From Nocardia nova SH22a (lineage in GTDB: Bacteria; Actinomycetota; Actinomycetes; Mycobacteriales; Mycobacteriaceae), in the NCBI RefSeq assembly GCF_000523235.1, contig NZ_CP006850.1:5766001-5830000 (forward strand): a DNA stretch of 64,000 nt, read 5' to 3'. Made by a program: the position numbers and the translations under genes. This document shows, piece by piece, positions 8,475 to 17,670 of this stretch (position 1 is its first letter; each line of letters starts with the position of its first letter). The notes beneath the pieces are model-generated. The model worked only from the letters and a program-made list of their open reading frames with translations, made no database searches and was not told the DNA's origin.

Positions 8475-9163
8475 CCCCCGCTAATCCGGAGAGCGGATTA
8501 TCTGGTTCCCGTAGGGACCTGCAGATGGTAGTTGGCTTCGTATGCGTCGGGAGATCTCCAGCAGAGCTTCTTCTGGATCCGCTGGGTGTTGTACCAGCCG
8601 TCGATCTAGGCGAACAGGGCGTTCTCGGCGTCTTCCCTTGCCCGCCAACTATTCCGATACACCAACTCGGTCTTCAGAGTGGAGAAGAAATTTTCCATGA
8701 GGGCGTTGTCGTAACTGTCGCCGACAGACCCCTGGATTGCGATATCCCGTTGTCCGCCAACCGATTCGCGAACCGAATCGCGGTGTAGGTCAAGCCGCGG
8801 TCGGAGTGATGGACCAACTGCGCGTCTCGGACGTCGCGGGTCCACACCGCGTATTCCAGAGCGCCGAGCACCAGTTCAGTGTCGTACCGGTCCGAGCACT
8901 TCCAGCCCACGATCCGGTTCGAGAACGCGTCGCGGACCGCGGCCAGCCAGAACACCCTCACCGCAGACGACGCGGGTGGCGTCGGCCACCCACAAGCGGT
9001 CCGGTTCGCCGACGATGAAGTCCCGGTTGACCAGGTCCGGAGCCGGAGTGGCACGTGGATCTTTCCGGGTCGAGCCCAGCCGCCACTTCTTGCGCAGGAA
9101 CGCGCCTTGCAGCCCGGGGCCTCGCATCAGCCGCTCGACTCGTTTGCGGCCGGTCGATATCCC
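8475..9163 (-). mobile_element. Degenerate, truncated IS3-family insertion sequence (orfB part)
   Basis: Minus-strand pieces in different frames make up an IS3-type DDE transposase. They run from RKRVERLMRGPGLQGAFLRK, through GEPDRLWVADATRV, FSNRIVGWKCSDRYDTEL, VHHSDRGLTYTAIRFANRLA and GDSYDNALMENFFSTLKTEL, to IDGWYNTQRIQKK and the end of the frame at 8498. The catalytic D, D and E positions are all recognisable, but there are two frameshifts and an in-frame TAG near 8608. The helper orfA and the start of orfB are missing. A 7-bp palindrome (TAATCCG at 8482-8488, CGGATTA at 8494-8500) marks the 3' end region. No matching terminal repeat was seen on the other side. Confidence 0.8.
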
Positions 9164-9386
9164 GCGCTGGCGCGAGGCAGCCAAGGAAGCCGAGGAACTG
9201 GCCAAGGAGCTCGAACGGTTGGAGAAGGAGAAGCGGCACTACGAGAAGGCTTTAGCCGCAATGGTAGCCAACGGCGATCAGACCACCATGGCATTCTGGG
9301 CACGCACCTCGACGTCTGCTCGGGATCGGGCAACAAATCGCACTCGACGTCGAGAGGCGGCAGAAAGGCGTAGGCCGTTTCCCTAG
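9160..9386 (+). other. Plus-strand fragment encoding a charged coiled-coil helix
   Basis: Directly against the broken 5' edge of the IS remnant, the plus strand encodes IPRWREAAKEAEELAKELER and then LEKEKRHYEKALAAMVANGD, a strongly amphipathic, coiled-coil-like stretch. The frame then continues into Arg/Thr-rich sequence to a stop at 9386. There is no start codon or ribosome-binding site. It may be a scrap of a real gene brought to the junction, or chance. No function can be given. Confidence 0.2.
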
Positions 9387-9454
9387 CCGAGCCTGGAGGG
9401 GCTTGTCCTGTTCGTCGACGTCCTCGCGGCAAGGCCACCAGGACGTCGACGGCT

Positions 9455-11050
9455 TCAGTTCACGTTCGAAAGGGACGGCATGACGGGCAGCTCGAGGTAT
9501 GAGCCCGCGAGCTGAATTGTGTGACGGTTGGGAACCCGTTGTGTGGCGAACATCGGGTTCTCGCCTGTGCCAGGACTCGAGAGAAAGTGAGGGTAGGCGC
9601 CGCCTGCGACTGTGAGCCGGATCCGATGCCCCGCACGGAACCTGTGGGCGATGGGGGTGAGTTGGATATGAACGGTGCCATCCGAGTGCACGCGGACGTC
9701 GCCCTGAGCAACGTTTCGAGAACGGCCGCGTTCATCGACGTCCGAGATACGAACGAAGAGGTTCGCGTCCAGATGTTGGCTCGAGCGGTCGAGGACGACC
9801 ACGGGGCTGCCGTGCACTTCCACATCGGCAGTGAGCACCGCCGACGCGTATGACAGCACGTCGCCACGGGCAGCGACATCGGTATCGTCGGCGTAGCCAC
9901 CCCCGATCAACAGCGGGCCTCCGGGGAAGGTCGGCGGGTCCTCCGGATCGAACACGAAAACCTGCTCGCCGGTGACCGCGGTGTCCACCAGGGCGCCAGC
10001 TGCGAGGTGCATCCGCCGCACGACCGTCGCAGGCGGCCACTCGTCCAGGTCGCGCCACTCGTCAGCGCCGGTGACGTGCAGGTGCACTCGGGACGCACGG
10101 GCGGGACCGGTGCCCACGAGATGCGTTTCGAGCCACTCGAACGGCTCTCGGGCAGACGCCGTGCTGGTCGCGGCTTGACTGTGATCCCCGGGCCCGACCG
10201 TGAGTGCCGAGTCGACGCCTCGCGCTCTGAGCCGGGTGAACTGCTCGATCGACTGGGCAATGAACAGATCCTGCCAACCGGTGCAGATCAGCACCGGAAT
10301 GTTCGCCCGTTCGAGGGCCTCGCTGAGATCGACGGGCTCCCAGAAGGGATCATCGGCCTCATACATGATCCGATCTTCGGCCCAGGCTTTCTGCCCCGGC
10401 ACGGCCTGGAACATGACATCCGCCACCGGAGTCTTGCGGAGCATCCGATAGACAGGCTTGCCCTTTGTCAGGAGGTACCTGAACGATCGCAGTTGACTTT
10501 CCTGTGCTTCGAGCAACGCCAGCCACATCGGGAACGCAGAGGTGAATGTGCCTGATCCCCAATGGAAGTCCCTGAATTCGTGGGGGCCGACGACGACGAT
10601 GGCCGCCTTGTGATCCGGCTGCGGTTCCATCAGCAGGGCCCACTGCGTCCACCCCAGGTAGGAAGCACCGACGGATGCGAAGGACCCGGTGTACCAGGGC
10701 TGGTTCCGCATCCATCCGACAACGTCGCGGAAGTCGCTCGGTTCATCGAGCATGGGGTTGAACGAGCCACCGGATCCGCACGAGCCACGAACACTCACTG
10801 CCAGCACGTGGTATCCCTGAGCCGCATAGGGACCGAAGGACATTCGCGGGGTGAAGCCAGTGCGGCCGTACGGCGACATCGCTACCACGGTGCCACGTGG
10901 GCTACCGGCAGGGGCGTAGTGCGAGACCTTCAGAGTGGTCCCGTCCGCGACGACGACATCGTGATCCGATACCGAGTAGGCCCTCCCCCGCGGCAGCTTG
11001 TACTTTCTGACGTGGTACCGATCAGCCAGTCCATAGCGGGGCTTAGCCAT
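9455..11050 (-). CDS. CocE/NonD family hydrolase (X-Pro dipeptidyl-peptidase-like)
   Basis: A 531-aa serine hydrolase. The N-terminal alpha/beta domain has VGASYLG with nucleophile Ser130 and a CTGWQDLF...GPGDHSQ acid and histidine pair. The C-terminal jelly-roll domain (from about residue 320, including TPIAHRFRAGHRIRLTVAGG) is typical of CocE, PepX and glutaryl-acylase relatives. They cleave esters or amides; the substrate is unknown. The start at 11050 is chosen because it has GGAG 7 nt upstream. It overlaps the end of the upstream acyl-CoA synthetase gene by 8 nt, so the two are co-translated and the released acid is probably activated by that enzyme (inference). Confidence 0.85.
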   Translation of the reverse strand: MAKPRYGLADRYHVRKYKLPRGRAYSVSDHDVVVADGTTLKVSHYAPAGSPRGTVVAMSPYGRTGFTPRMSFGPYAAQGYHVLAVSVRGSCGSGGSFNPMLDEPSDFRDVVGWMRNQPWYTGSFASVGASYLGWTQWALLMEPQPDHKAAIVVVGPHEFRDFHWGSGTFTSAFPMWLALLEAQESQLRSFRYLLTKGKPVYRMLRKTPVADVMFQAVPGQKAWAEDRIMYEADDPFWEPVDLSEALERANIPVLICTGWQDLFIAQSIEQFTRLRARGVDSALTVGPGDHSQAATSTASAREPFEWLETHLVGTGPARASRVHLHVTGADEWRDLDEWPPATVVRRMHLAAGALVDTAVTGEQVFVFDPEDPPTFPGGPLLIGGGYADDTDVAARGDVLSYASAVLTADVEVHGSPVVVLDRSSQHLDANLFVRISDVDERGRSRNVAQGDVRVHSDGTVHIQLTPIAHRFRAGHRIRLTVAGGAYPHFLSSPGTGENPMFATQRVPNRHTIQLAGSYLELPVMPSLSNVN

Positions 11051-13028
11051 CTGAACTCCGTTTCTCGGCGACAGTGTTCGCAACAGTCGCTGGTTGGTGA
11101 TATGTCGAATCGAGCGCGCTGATGAGGTCGTCGATGACGGTGGGGTCTTCGATCGTCGCGGGAATCCGGTAGTCCTCTCCGTCGACGATCTGACGCATGG
11201 TCTTCCGCAGGATCTTTCCGGAGCGGGTTTTGGGGAGACGCTCGAGCACCGTGACGTCGCGGAACGACGCGACCGGTCCGAGCACCTCGCGAACCAGAGC
11301 GATCAGCTCGGAGGCCAGTCGGTCGCGGTCGATGTCGTGTCCGTGTTTGAGGGCGACGAAGCCTGCCGCTCTCTGTCCCTTGAGCGAGTCAGCGACGCCG
11401 ATGACGGCAGCCTCGGCAACTGAGGGGTGCCCGGTGAGGATCTCCTCCAGCGACCCGGTCGACAGGCGGTGACCAGCAACATTGATGACGTCGTCAGTGC
11501 GGCCCATCACGAACAGGTAGCCGTCCTCGTCGAGATGCCCAGCGTCCCCGGTGATGTAGTAGCCCGGGAATGCAGTCAGATACGAATCCACGAACCGTTG
11601 GCGGCTGCCCCATATCTCGAGCAGGTTGCCAGGCGGCAGTGGCAGCTTGATAGCGATGTTGCCCTCGACGTCGGGCTCGGTGATCCGGCCACCCGTCGAG
11701 TCGAGGATGTGCACGTCGTAACCGGGCATCGGAAGAGCGGTGGAGCCTGCCTTCTGCTCGAAGACTTCGATGCCCAACGGAATCGCGCAGATCGGCCACC
11801 CGGTCTCGGTCTGCCACCAATGGTCGACGATCGGGATCCCCAGGCCCGCCTTGATCCAGTGCCACGTCTCGGGGTCGGTTCGCTCCCCCGCGAGGAAGAG
11901 CGCCTTCAGCGAGGACACATCGTGCTCCCCGAGATGATTCAGGTCGGGATCCTCGCGCCTGACCGCACGCAGCGCCGTCGGCGCGGTGAACATCGTCTTC
12001 ACTCGGTACTCCGCGACGATCCGCCAAAAGGCTCCCGCATCGGGCGTGCCGACGGGCTTGCCCTCATAGATGATCGTGGTGGCTCCGGCGAGCAACGGGC
12101 CGTACACGATGTACGAGTGACCCACCACCCAGCCCACATCGGACGCGGTGAACATCGTGTCGCCGACGCCGATGTCGTAGACGTGCTGCATGCTCCAGCT
12201 CAGCGCGACCCCGTATCCGCCGGTATCGCGTACGACGCCCTTGGGGCTGCCGGTGGTGCCGGAGGTATAGAGGATGTAGAGCGGGTCGTCTGAGTTCACC
12301 GGCACCGGCCCGGTCGGCTCTGCATCCTTCTCGACGGTCTCCCAGTCGAGCCATGTCACGCGGTCGTCGTCGGCGAAGTCTGCAGCCCGGCCCTGAATCT
12401 GGTCGCGGCTGTGCACGATGACGCTGGTCACCCCGGACTCCGCGCCGCACAGCTCGAGTGCCCGGTCGACGATCGGCAGGTACTCGACAGTGCGCCCCGG
12501 CTCCAGACCTCCCGAGCAGGTCACGATTACCTTCGGACCGGCATCCTTGATGCGCACCGCGAGTTCGTTCGCCGCGAATCCGCCGAAGACGACCGAGTGG
12601 ACCGCACCGATGCGGGCACAGGCGAGCATGGCAACGGCAGCCTGCGGAATCATCGGCAGGTAGACGAGAACCCTGTCGCCCTTCTGCACGCCCTGCGCGC
12701 GCAATACACCCGCGAACCGAGCCACCTGGTCACGAAGCTCGGCATAGGTGAGGCGGGCTTTCGTTCCGGTCATCGCGGAGTCGTAGATGATCGCGGTTTG
12801 CTCGCCGCGACCGGCCTCGACATGGCGGTCGAGAGCGTTGTACGAGAGGTTCAGCTCGCCCCCGGGGAACCACCGCCATTCTGTGTCGCCGTGCTCCTCC
12901 AGCGCGGCGGCCGGGGCGGTGTCCCAATCGATGCTCTGCGCGGCGTCGAGCCAGAAGCCTTCGCGATCGTCCTGGCTGCGGATCCACAGTTCAAGGTAGC
13001 CGACGCCACCCTTCTGTGTTTCAGACAC
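11043..13028 (-). CDS. prpE: Propionyl-CoA synthetase-like acyl-CoA ligase (PrpE/ACSS3 type)
   Basis: A 661-aa AMP-forming ligase of the acetyl/propionyl-CoA synthetase family. It has an N-terminal cap (residues 1-60), the P-loop YTSGTTGSPKGVV, WWQTETGWP in the acyl pocket, DGYLFVMGRTDDVINVAGH in the hinge region, and the catalytic lysine in PKTRSGKILRKTMR. GTG 13028 is chosen because AAAGGAG precedes it by 4 nt, and the upstream extension is not conserved. The family activates propionate or other short acids to CoA esters. It leads a two-gene operon with the CocE hydrolase. The methylcitrate genes that would use propionyl-CoA survive locally only as a prpD'-'prpC remnant. Confidence 0.82.
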   Translation of the reverse strand: MSETQKGGVGYLELWIRSQDDREGFWLDAAQSIDWDTAPAAALEEHGDTEWRWFPGGELNLSYNALDRHVEAGRGEQTAIIYDSAMTGTKARLTYAELRDQVARFAGVLRAQGVQKGDRVLVYLPMIPQAAVAMLACARIGAVHSVVFGGFAANELAVRIKDAGPKVIVTCSGGLEPGRTVEYLPIVDRALELCGAESGVTSVIVHSRDQIQGRAADFADDDRVTWLDWETVEKDAEPTGPVPVNSDDPLYILYTSGTTGSPKGVVRDTGGYGVALSWSMQHVYDIGVGDTMFTASDVGWVVGHSYIVYGPLLAGATTIIYEGKPVGTPDAGAFWRIVAEYRVKTMFTAPTALRAVRREDPDLNHLGEHDVSSLKALFLAGERTDPETWHWIKAGLGIPIVDHWWQTETGWPICAIPLGIEVFEQKAGSTALPMPGYDVHILDSTGGRITEPDVEGNIAIKLPLPPGNLLEIWGSRQRFVDSYLTAFPGYYITGDAGHLDEDGYLFVMGRTDDVINVAGHRLSTGSLEEILTGHPSVAEAAVIGVADSLKGQRAAGFVALKHGHDIDRDRLASELIALVREVLGPVASFRDVTVLERLPKTRSGKILRKTMRQIVDGEDYRIPATIEDPTVIDDLISALDSTYHQPATVANTVAEKRSSDG

Positions 13029-13119
13029 ATTTCTCCTTTGAAGACGATCACCCGTTTGGACGTGTCGGATGGCGACCTCTCCAATTTTCACTTCTGCTCT
13101 TCCCTCGCACTACCGCCAC

Positions 13120-13521
13120 TTAGCCGCGTATGGGCATGCTCCATCCGCCACATGCGCAGCAGGCATCACTTCTTCGGAGCGATACACCGAGACTCGCCGT
13201 GCAGGGCGGATCATGTTCAGCGCTAGTGACTCTCGAGGCGTTCGGCGTTGGCCGGGTCCAGGGGCACCGAGCCGACCCGGAGCCTCCGTCACCGCGTTCG
13301 GTGACGGCTTCGGCCTTGTTGACATCCTCGGAGTACCGTCCGATCGCCTCGATGATCGCCGAGGCGTCACCACTCCTGCTCCGGAGTCTGACCGCGAGCA
13401 GCACACCGACTTTGCGGCGGCGGAACCAGGACGGGTCCATGTGCCCAAGAATCGACGTATGCACAATTGAGTGCTCAGCGAGGGGACGTGGTCGCGCGGT
13501 CGGCGCCAGCAGTCGGGTCAT
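13120..13521 (-). other. Gene-poor stretch; possible remnant of an Lrp/AsnC-like regulator
   Basis: Between the prpE start and the hydrolase remnant there is no intact gene (about 13,030-13,690). One minus-strand frame includes HMDPSWFRRRKVGVLLAVRL followed by DASAIIEAIGRYSEDVNKAE, which loosely resembles the ligand-binding half of Lrp/AsnC regulators, but no HTH is found. I regard this as a weak hint of another decayed gene. Confidence 0.2.
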
Positions 13522-13689
13522 CGTGGTTCAGCCACCTTTCAGAGAGCTGACCCGCGGCCGCAATCAGAAGGGTCATGCCCCGCCAGTCGATGTTCGTCGT
13601 GTGACCGTCAGCGACCGGTGCGGATCTGGGTGGCCTTGGCGGTGCAACCCCGTCCAGTCGACCGAGCGGCCTGCCGTCAGGCGGCAGTG

Positions 13690-14310
13690 TGTTCGATCTG
13701 CTGCGACGGCAAGGTCACCTTCCCCGGTCGGTACCCGCCGCGGAACTCCACGATCGAGATCTCACCGGCCCCACGGATGGAACTGACAACCTCCGAACTG
13801 CGCGGATAGCGGAAGGACGACACTCGCCCCGGCTATCTCGCGCCCGGATCACCAAGGCGCTCGGGCCCCGCGGCCGGGCATCTACAAAGCGGTGGCATGC
13901 TCACGGGTAGCCACATCGATGACATATCGGGGATGGACTGCTGGATCCCCGATCACGGTGCAGTCATGGCGTCGGTCGAGCATCGGCTGGCAGCCCGGTT
14001 CCTTACCCAGCCGACGACTGTTACGCCAGCCTCGCGTGGACCGCTGGGTACGTTGCCGAGCTCGGTATCGACCCACACCGGTTGATCGTCACCGAAGCCA
14101 TCGCTGGAGACGGGCTCGCGGCCGGTTGCGCACCGCTGGCACGACCGCAACGGACCGCACCTGATCGACCAGGTGCTCATCTGCTGGATGATCGATGACT
14201 CGTGCAAGTCGTATCGGCAAATCGGACAGAAGGTGGCGGCGTGTGGACAGCTCGTCGAACGTCATGGGGTGAACGGCCCAGGTCGGCATCGAACACCTCT
14301 TCGAGGCCAG
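13690..14310 (+). pseudogene. Frameshifted remnant of a third HSL-family hydrolase
   Basis: Read across three plus-strand frames, this segment reproduces the core of the two HSL hydrolases near 2.5 and 4.5 kb. The pieces are SRPDHQGARAPRPGIY, GGMLTGSHIDDISGMDCWIP, DHGAVMASVEHRLAARF, CYASLAWTAGYVAELGIDPH, then a damaged nucleophile region (TEAIAGDGLAAG, where GxSAGGGLAAG is expected), then RNGPHLIDQVLICWMIDD. The catalytic serine and the full HGGG are lost. It lies opposite in strand to the intact copies, so it came from a separate duplication or acquisition. Confidence 0.7.
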
Positions 14311-14473
14311 CCGCTCTCGTGCACCCGAAGCCAGCACATGGGATCAGCCGATAATCGACTGTTGGCCACTGGATCCAGGCTCAGACGCCTCGCCACTCAT
14401 CATCACCTGAGCATCGCGCCGCTGATCCACTTCTATGTACTCACAAGATCTGCGGCGGACTCCCGACCTGCCT

Positions 14474-16186
14474 CTACTCTTCCCGAGCCGCGGCTCCGAA
14501 CAGCTGCACCGAGGTTGAGCGTATGTCAACCTTGCGTACCTTCCCGGTCACCGTCATCGGGAACTCGTCGACAATGTGAACGTAGCGAGGAATCTTGTAG
14601 TGAGCCAGCCGCCCACGGCAAAAGTGAGCCAGCGACTGCGCGTCCAGGGGCCGCGCCCCGTGATGCATACGGATCCAGGCCACTAGCTCCTCGCCGTATT
14701 TCGGATCCGGAATGCCGACGACCTGCGCGTCGAGGATGTCGGGGTGGGTGTAGAGGAACTCTTCGATCTCGCGAGGGTAGATGTTCTCCCCGCCGCGGAT
14801 GACCATGTCCTTGATCCGGCCGGTGATCGCGACATACCCTTCGTCGTCCATGGTGGCCAGATCACCGGTGTGCATCCAGCGCGCAGGATCGATCGTCTCG
14901 GCGGTCTTGACGGGATCGTCCCAATAGCCGAGCATCACCGAATAACCGCGGGTGCACAGCTCGCCGGCTTCCCCGCGCGGCGCCGTCAGCCCGGTAGCGG
15001 GGTCGACGATCTTGATCTCGAGGTGCGGTCCCACCCGGCCGACGGTCGCCGTGCGCTGGGTGATGGTGTCGTCGCGGCGGGTCTGCGTGCTCACCGGCGA
15101 GGTCTCGGTCATGCCGTAGCAGATCGACACCTCAGCCATCCCCATTCGCTCGATCACCTGCTTCATCACCTCCACCGGGCACGGGGAGCCGGCCATGATG
15201 CCGGTGCGCAGCGAACTCAGGTCGAACGATTCGAAGTCCGGATCTGCCAATTCAGCGATGAACATCGTCGGCACCCCGTACAGCGCGGTGCAGCGTTCCT
15301 CGGCGACCGCAGCCAGGGTAGTCCGCGAATCGAAGGATGCCGCCGGAATCACTATGGCCGCACCGTGACTCGTCGCCGCCAGATTGCCCATCACCATGCC
15401 GAAGCAGTGATAAAACGGCACCGGGACGCAGATCCGGTCTGCCTCGGTGTAGCCGCACTGCTCGCCGACAAAATACCCGTTGTTAAGGATATTGTGGTGC
15501 GACAGGGTGGCACCCTTGGGGAAACCCGTTGTGCCCGAGGTATATTGGATGTTGATCGGATCGTCGGGCGCCAACAGAGCTCCGGCCTCGGCCAGATGCG
15601 CGGGGTCACCGGCGCGACCGGCGGCGACCAGTGCATCCCACTCGTCGCTGTCGAACAGGATCACCCGCTCGAGGTCGGGACATTCGGGGTGGACCTGGCT
15701 GATGATCTCCTCGTAGTTCGAGCTCTTGTGCTCCCGCGCCGAGATCAGCATCCGGATCCCGGCCTGGGTGATTACGTAGCGCACTTCCTGGCTGCGGTAG
15801 GCCGGATTGATGCTGACCAGGATCGCGCCGATCTTCGCGGTGGCGTACTGCACCAGTGTCCACTCGGCGCGGTTGGGCGACCAGATGCCGACCCGATCAC
15901 CCTTGCTGATCCCGGCGTCCAGCAGTCCCAGTGCGACGGCATCGACCTCGGCGGCGAATTCGCGATAGCTCCAGCGCACTCCGGTTACTCGGTCAACGAG
16001 TGCGTCGCGATCACCGTGGATGGCCACCGTACGATCAAGATTCGCCCCGATCGTCTCGCCCAGTAGCGGCTCATCCCACACGCAGTGCGCATAACTAGAC
16101 GGCCGGACCTCGGACGTGGTTGCGCTCTGGATGTTTGGGAGGACGGCAGGGACGACGAGAGTAGAGGTGTCGCGCGACTCATTCAT
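14474..16186 (-). CDS. Fatty acyl-CoA ligase (FadD-type AMP-binding enzyme)
   Basis: A 570-aa AMP-forming acyl-CoA synthetase of the medium/long-chain type. Motifs are [18 protein letters not shown] (P-loop), [10 protein letters not shown] (motif II), [20 protein letters not shown] (hinge), [13 protein letters not shown], and the C-terminal catalytic lysine in [13 protein letters not shown]. The start at 16186 has GAGGAA 5 nt upstream; a longer frame to 16441 encodes unrelated Arg/Ser-rich sequence. The enzyme would activate fatty acids for beta-oxidation and could use acids released by the neighbouring lipase and esterases. No operon partner survives; both flanks are decayed sequence. Confidence 0.86.
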   Translation of the reverse strand: MNESRDTSTLVVPAVLPNIQSATTSEVRPSSYAHCVWDEPLLGETIGANLDRTVAIHGDRDALVDRVTGVRWSYREFAAEVDAVALGLLDAGISKGDRVGIWSPNRAEWTLVQYATAKIGAILVSINPAYRSQEVRYVITQAGIRMLISAREHKSSNYEEIISQVHPECPDLERVILFDSDEWDALVAAGRAGDPAHLAEAGALLAPDDPINIQYTSGTTGFPKGATLSHHNILNNGYFVGEQCGYTEADRICVPVPFYHCFGMVMGNLAATSHGAAIVIPAASFDSRTTLAAVAEERCTALYGVPTMFIAELADPDFESFDLSSLRTGIMAGSPCPVEVMKQVIERMGMAEVSICYGMTETSPVSTQTRRDDTITQRTATVGRVGPHLEIKIVDPATGLTAPRGEAGELCTRGYSVMLGYWDDPVKTAETIDPARWMHTGDLATMDDEGYVAITGRIKDMVIRGGENIYPREIEEFLYTHPDILDAQVVGIPDPKYGEELVAWIRMHHGARPLDAQSLAHFCRGRLAHYKIPRYVHIVDEFPMTVTGKVRKVDIRSTSVQLFGAAAREE

Positions 16187-16873
16187 CAGTTCCTCGTGTC
16201 TTCTAGTTGCCAGCAGGTGGTACCGGGCCGGAAATGCCCATTGAGCTGACCGGGAGGTGCCCAACCGATCCGGCGAAGTGCGGGGCGACTCCAGCGCCTT
16301 CCCGCTATGGACTCCACGACGCCGTCGATCCCGTCTCGAAAAACAACACGCCATGGCCCGGGTCGTCGAATTCGTCTGATGCTCGTCTGTGGCCCAGCCG
16401 CACTCATTCTCGCGCTCGAGGCGCCCCGCGGCGACCGCCATCGGCGCGGACTTGAAGCGCGTTGGTCCGCCAACTGCGCGGCGAAACCATCACATCGACT
16501 TCCGGCTCGCCACAGGACGTACCGAGCTTCGCTGTGGAGGCGGCCGCAGCCGGTTCTCGCTCCCCACTGCCGGGTGTGACCCCAGGCAAGCCCGGCTCCG
16601 CCATGACCACAATCCCCGGCATCAAGGCCGACGACGACGGCGCCCAGTCCCGAACGGATCCAGCGGGCACTTCGTCGTCGCATCCCCCTGGCCCGCCATG
16701 CTCCGCACTGTCCGGGGCGACGGCGATCGCTACGTTGATTCGTGAAGAGCTGTCAGCGCCGCTACTTGGAGTACGCGGACGGTGGCAGCCGGTTTCCGGG
16801 GAAGACGCCCACCATGACCTTGCGGGCTGTGGTCGCACCGGCTGGCCGGTGAGTCGCAATCCACACCAGCTCG
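16187..16873 (+). other. No gene recognised
   Basis: About 690 nt upstream of the acyl-CoA ligase contain several overlapping open frames, but none has a recognisable domain, a ribosome-binding site or a family-like sequence. The region presumably holds the ligase promoter plus decayed sequence. Confidence 0.4.
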
Positions 16874-17158
16874 TCCATCCTCCAGGTTCCTCCGCTCGGT
16901 GTGTTCGCGGCTGGAATCACTCTCTTCGCGCTTGATTTCGGCTAGATACCGCAGCGAACCGAACCGGACGATCAAGTCACCGCGTCCGAGCGCGAGATCG
17001 ACAGGTTCGGTTCTCGTGAGATCCAAACGCGATCTGAGGAACAGAAGAGTTTGCAGTATGAGGGCCGAGTATGTCGGACGTACTTCTCCAATGAAGCCAG
17101 GGCGAGTCGACAGGTCGGCCACGATCCAGTCCAGAAGAGGGTCCACAATGGGATCGTC
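16874..17158 (-). pseudogene. Fragment of a PD-(D/E)XK nuclease-like protein
   Basis: About 95 codons on the minus strand read DWIVADLSTRPGFIGEVRPT, LQTLLFLRSRLDLTRTEPVD, then GDLIVRFGSLRYLAEIKREE and SDSSREHTERR. The Asp - 12 residues - Glu-X-Lys arrangement (GD...AEIKRE) is the PD-(D/E)XK nuclease core. There is no start codon of its own, as it is fused in frame to a MarR fragment, and the C-terminal strands are missing after ERR. The resemblance is by motif only and the parent protein is not identified. Confidence 0.4.
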
Positions 17159-17519
17159 CGAGTGCTCAGCATTGGCGAGGAAATCGTCGACCATGCGATG
17201 GTTCAGGGCCGCCAGTTGCCGCAGATCCTCGATCGACCAGCCGCCCAGCGCATTCCGGATGTGCTGACGGCCCCCCGCCCGCACCGCCTCCACCGTCGCC
17301 CGGCCGGTATCGGTGATCCGCACCCCCCTGCGCCCGGAGCGACGAGGACCGATCCTTACCGGGCGCGCCCGATCGCCAGACAGTTGCTGCAGCAAAGATC
17401 CTCTCGGCGTGTCCGGCCGCGACACGCCGATGCCGCCCGCACGGCCCCACCGACGCAAGGAGGTCCGGCTGGCGGTCCAACGAGGTCAGCGCAGGGAACA
17501 GCCGGGAATCGCGATCCAA
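17158..17519 (-). pseudogene. Broken MarR-type transcriptional regulator
   Basis: Minus-strand pieces resemble a MarR regulator. A damaged wing region leads into RRSGRRGVRITDTGRATVEA and then the C-terminal dimerisation helix IEDLRQLAALNHRMVDDFLA. The upstream winged-helix half (FPALTSLDRQPDLLASVG) is in another frame, so at least one frameshift separates the halves. The 3' end runs straight into the nuclease-like fragment without a stop. Confidence 0.45.
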
Positions 17520-17670
17520 CTTTGAGTGTCATTTTCATCTGGAAGTTCCAGGAAACGCCAGGTCACGCCGGGAACAGGCGGAACCCAGTCCGCGGTGCTA
17601 CTCGCTTGCGCGAGAGCAGGATTGCCAGGTCTGCAAAGTTCCCGCCGCCCAGCGAGTAGATTTCACCTTT

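Noticed and set aside
8976..9386. Plus-strand 136-aa frame as a gene
   Set aside because: Its first 60 codons are the antisense of the transposase; only the later helix-like stretch is of interest, and it has no start.
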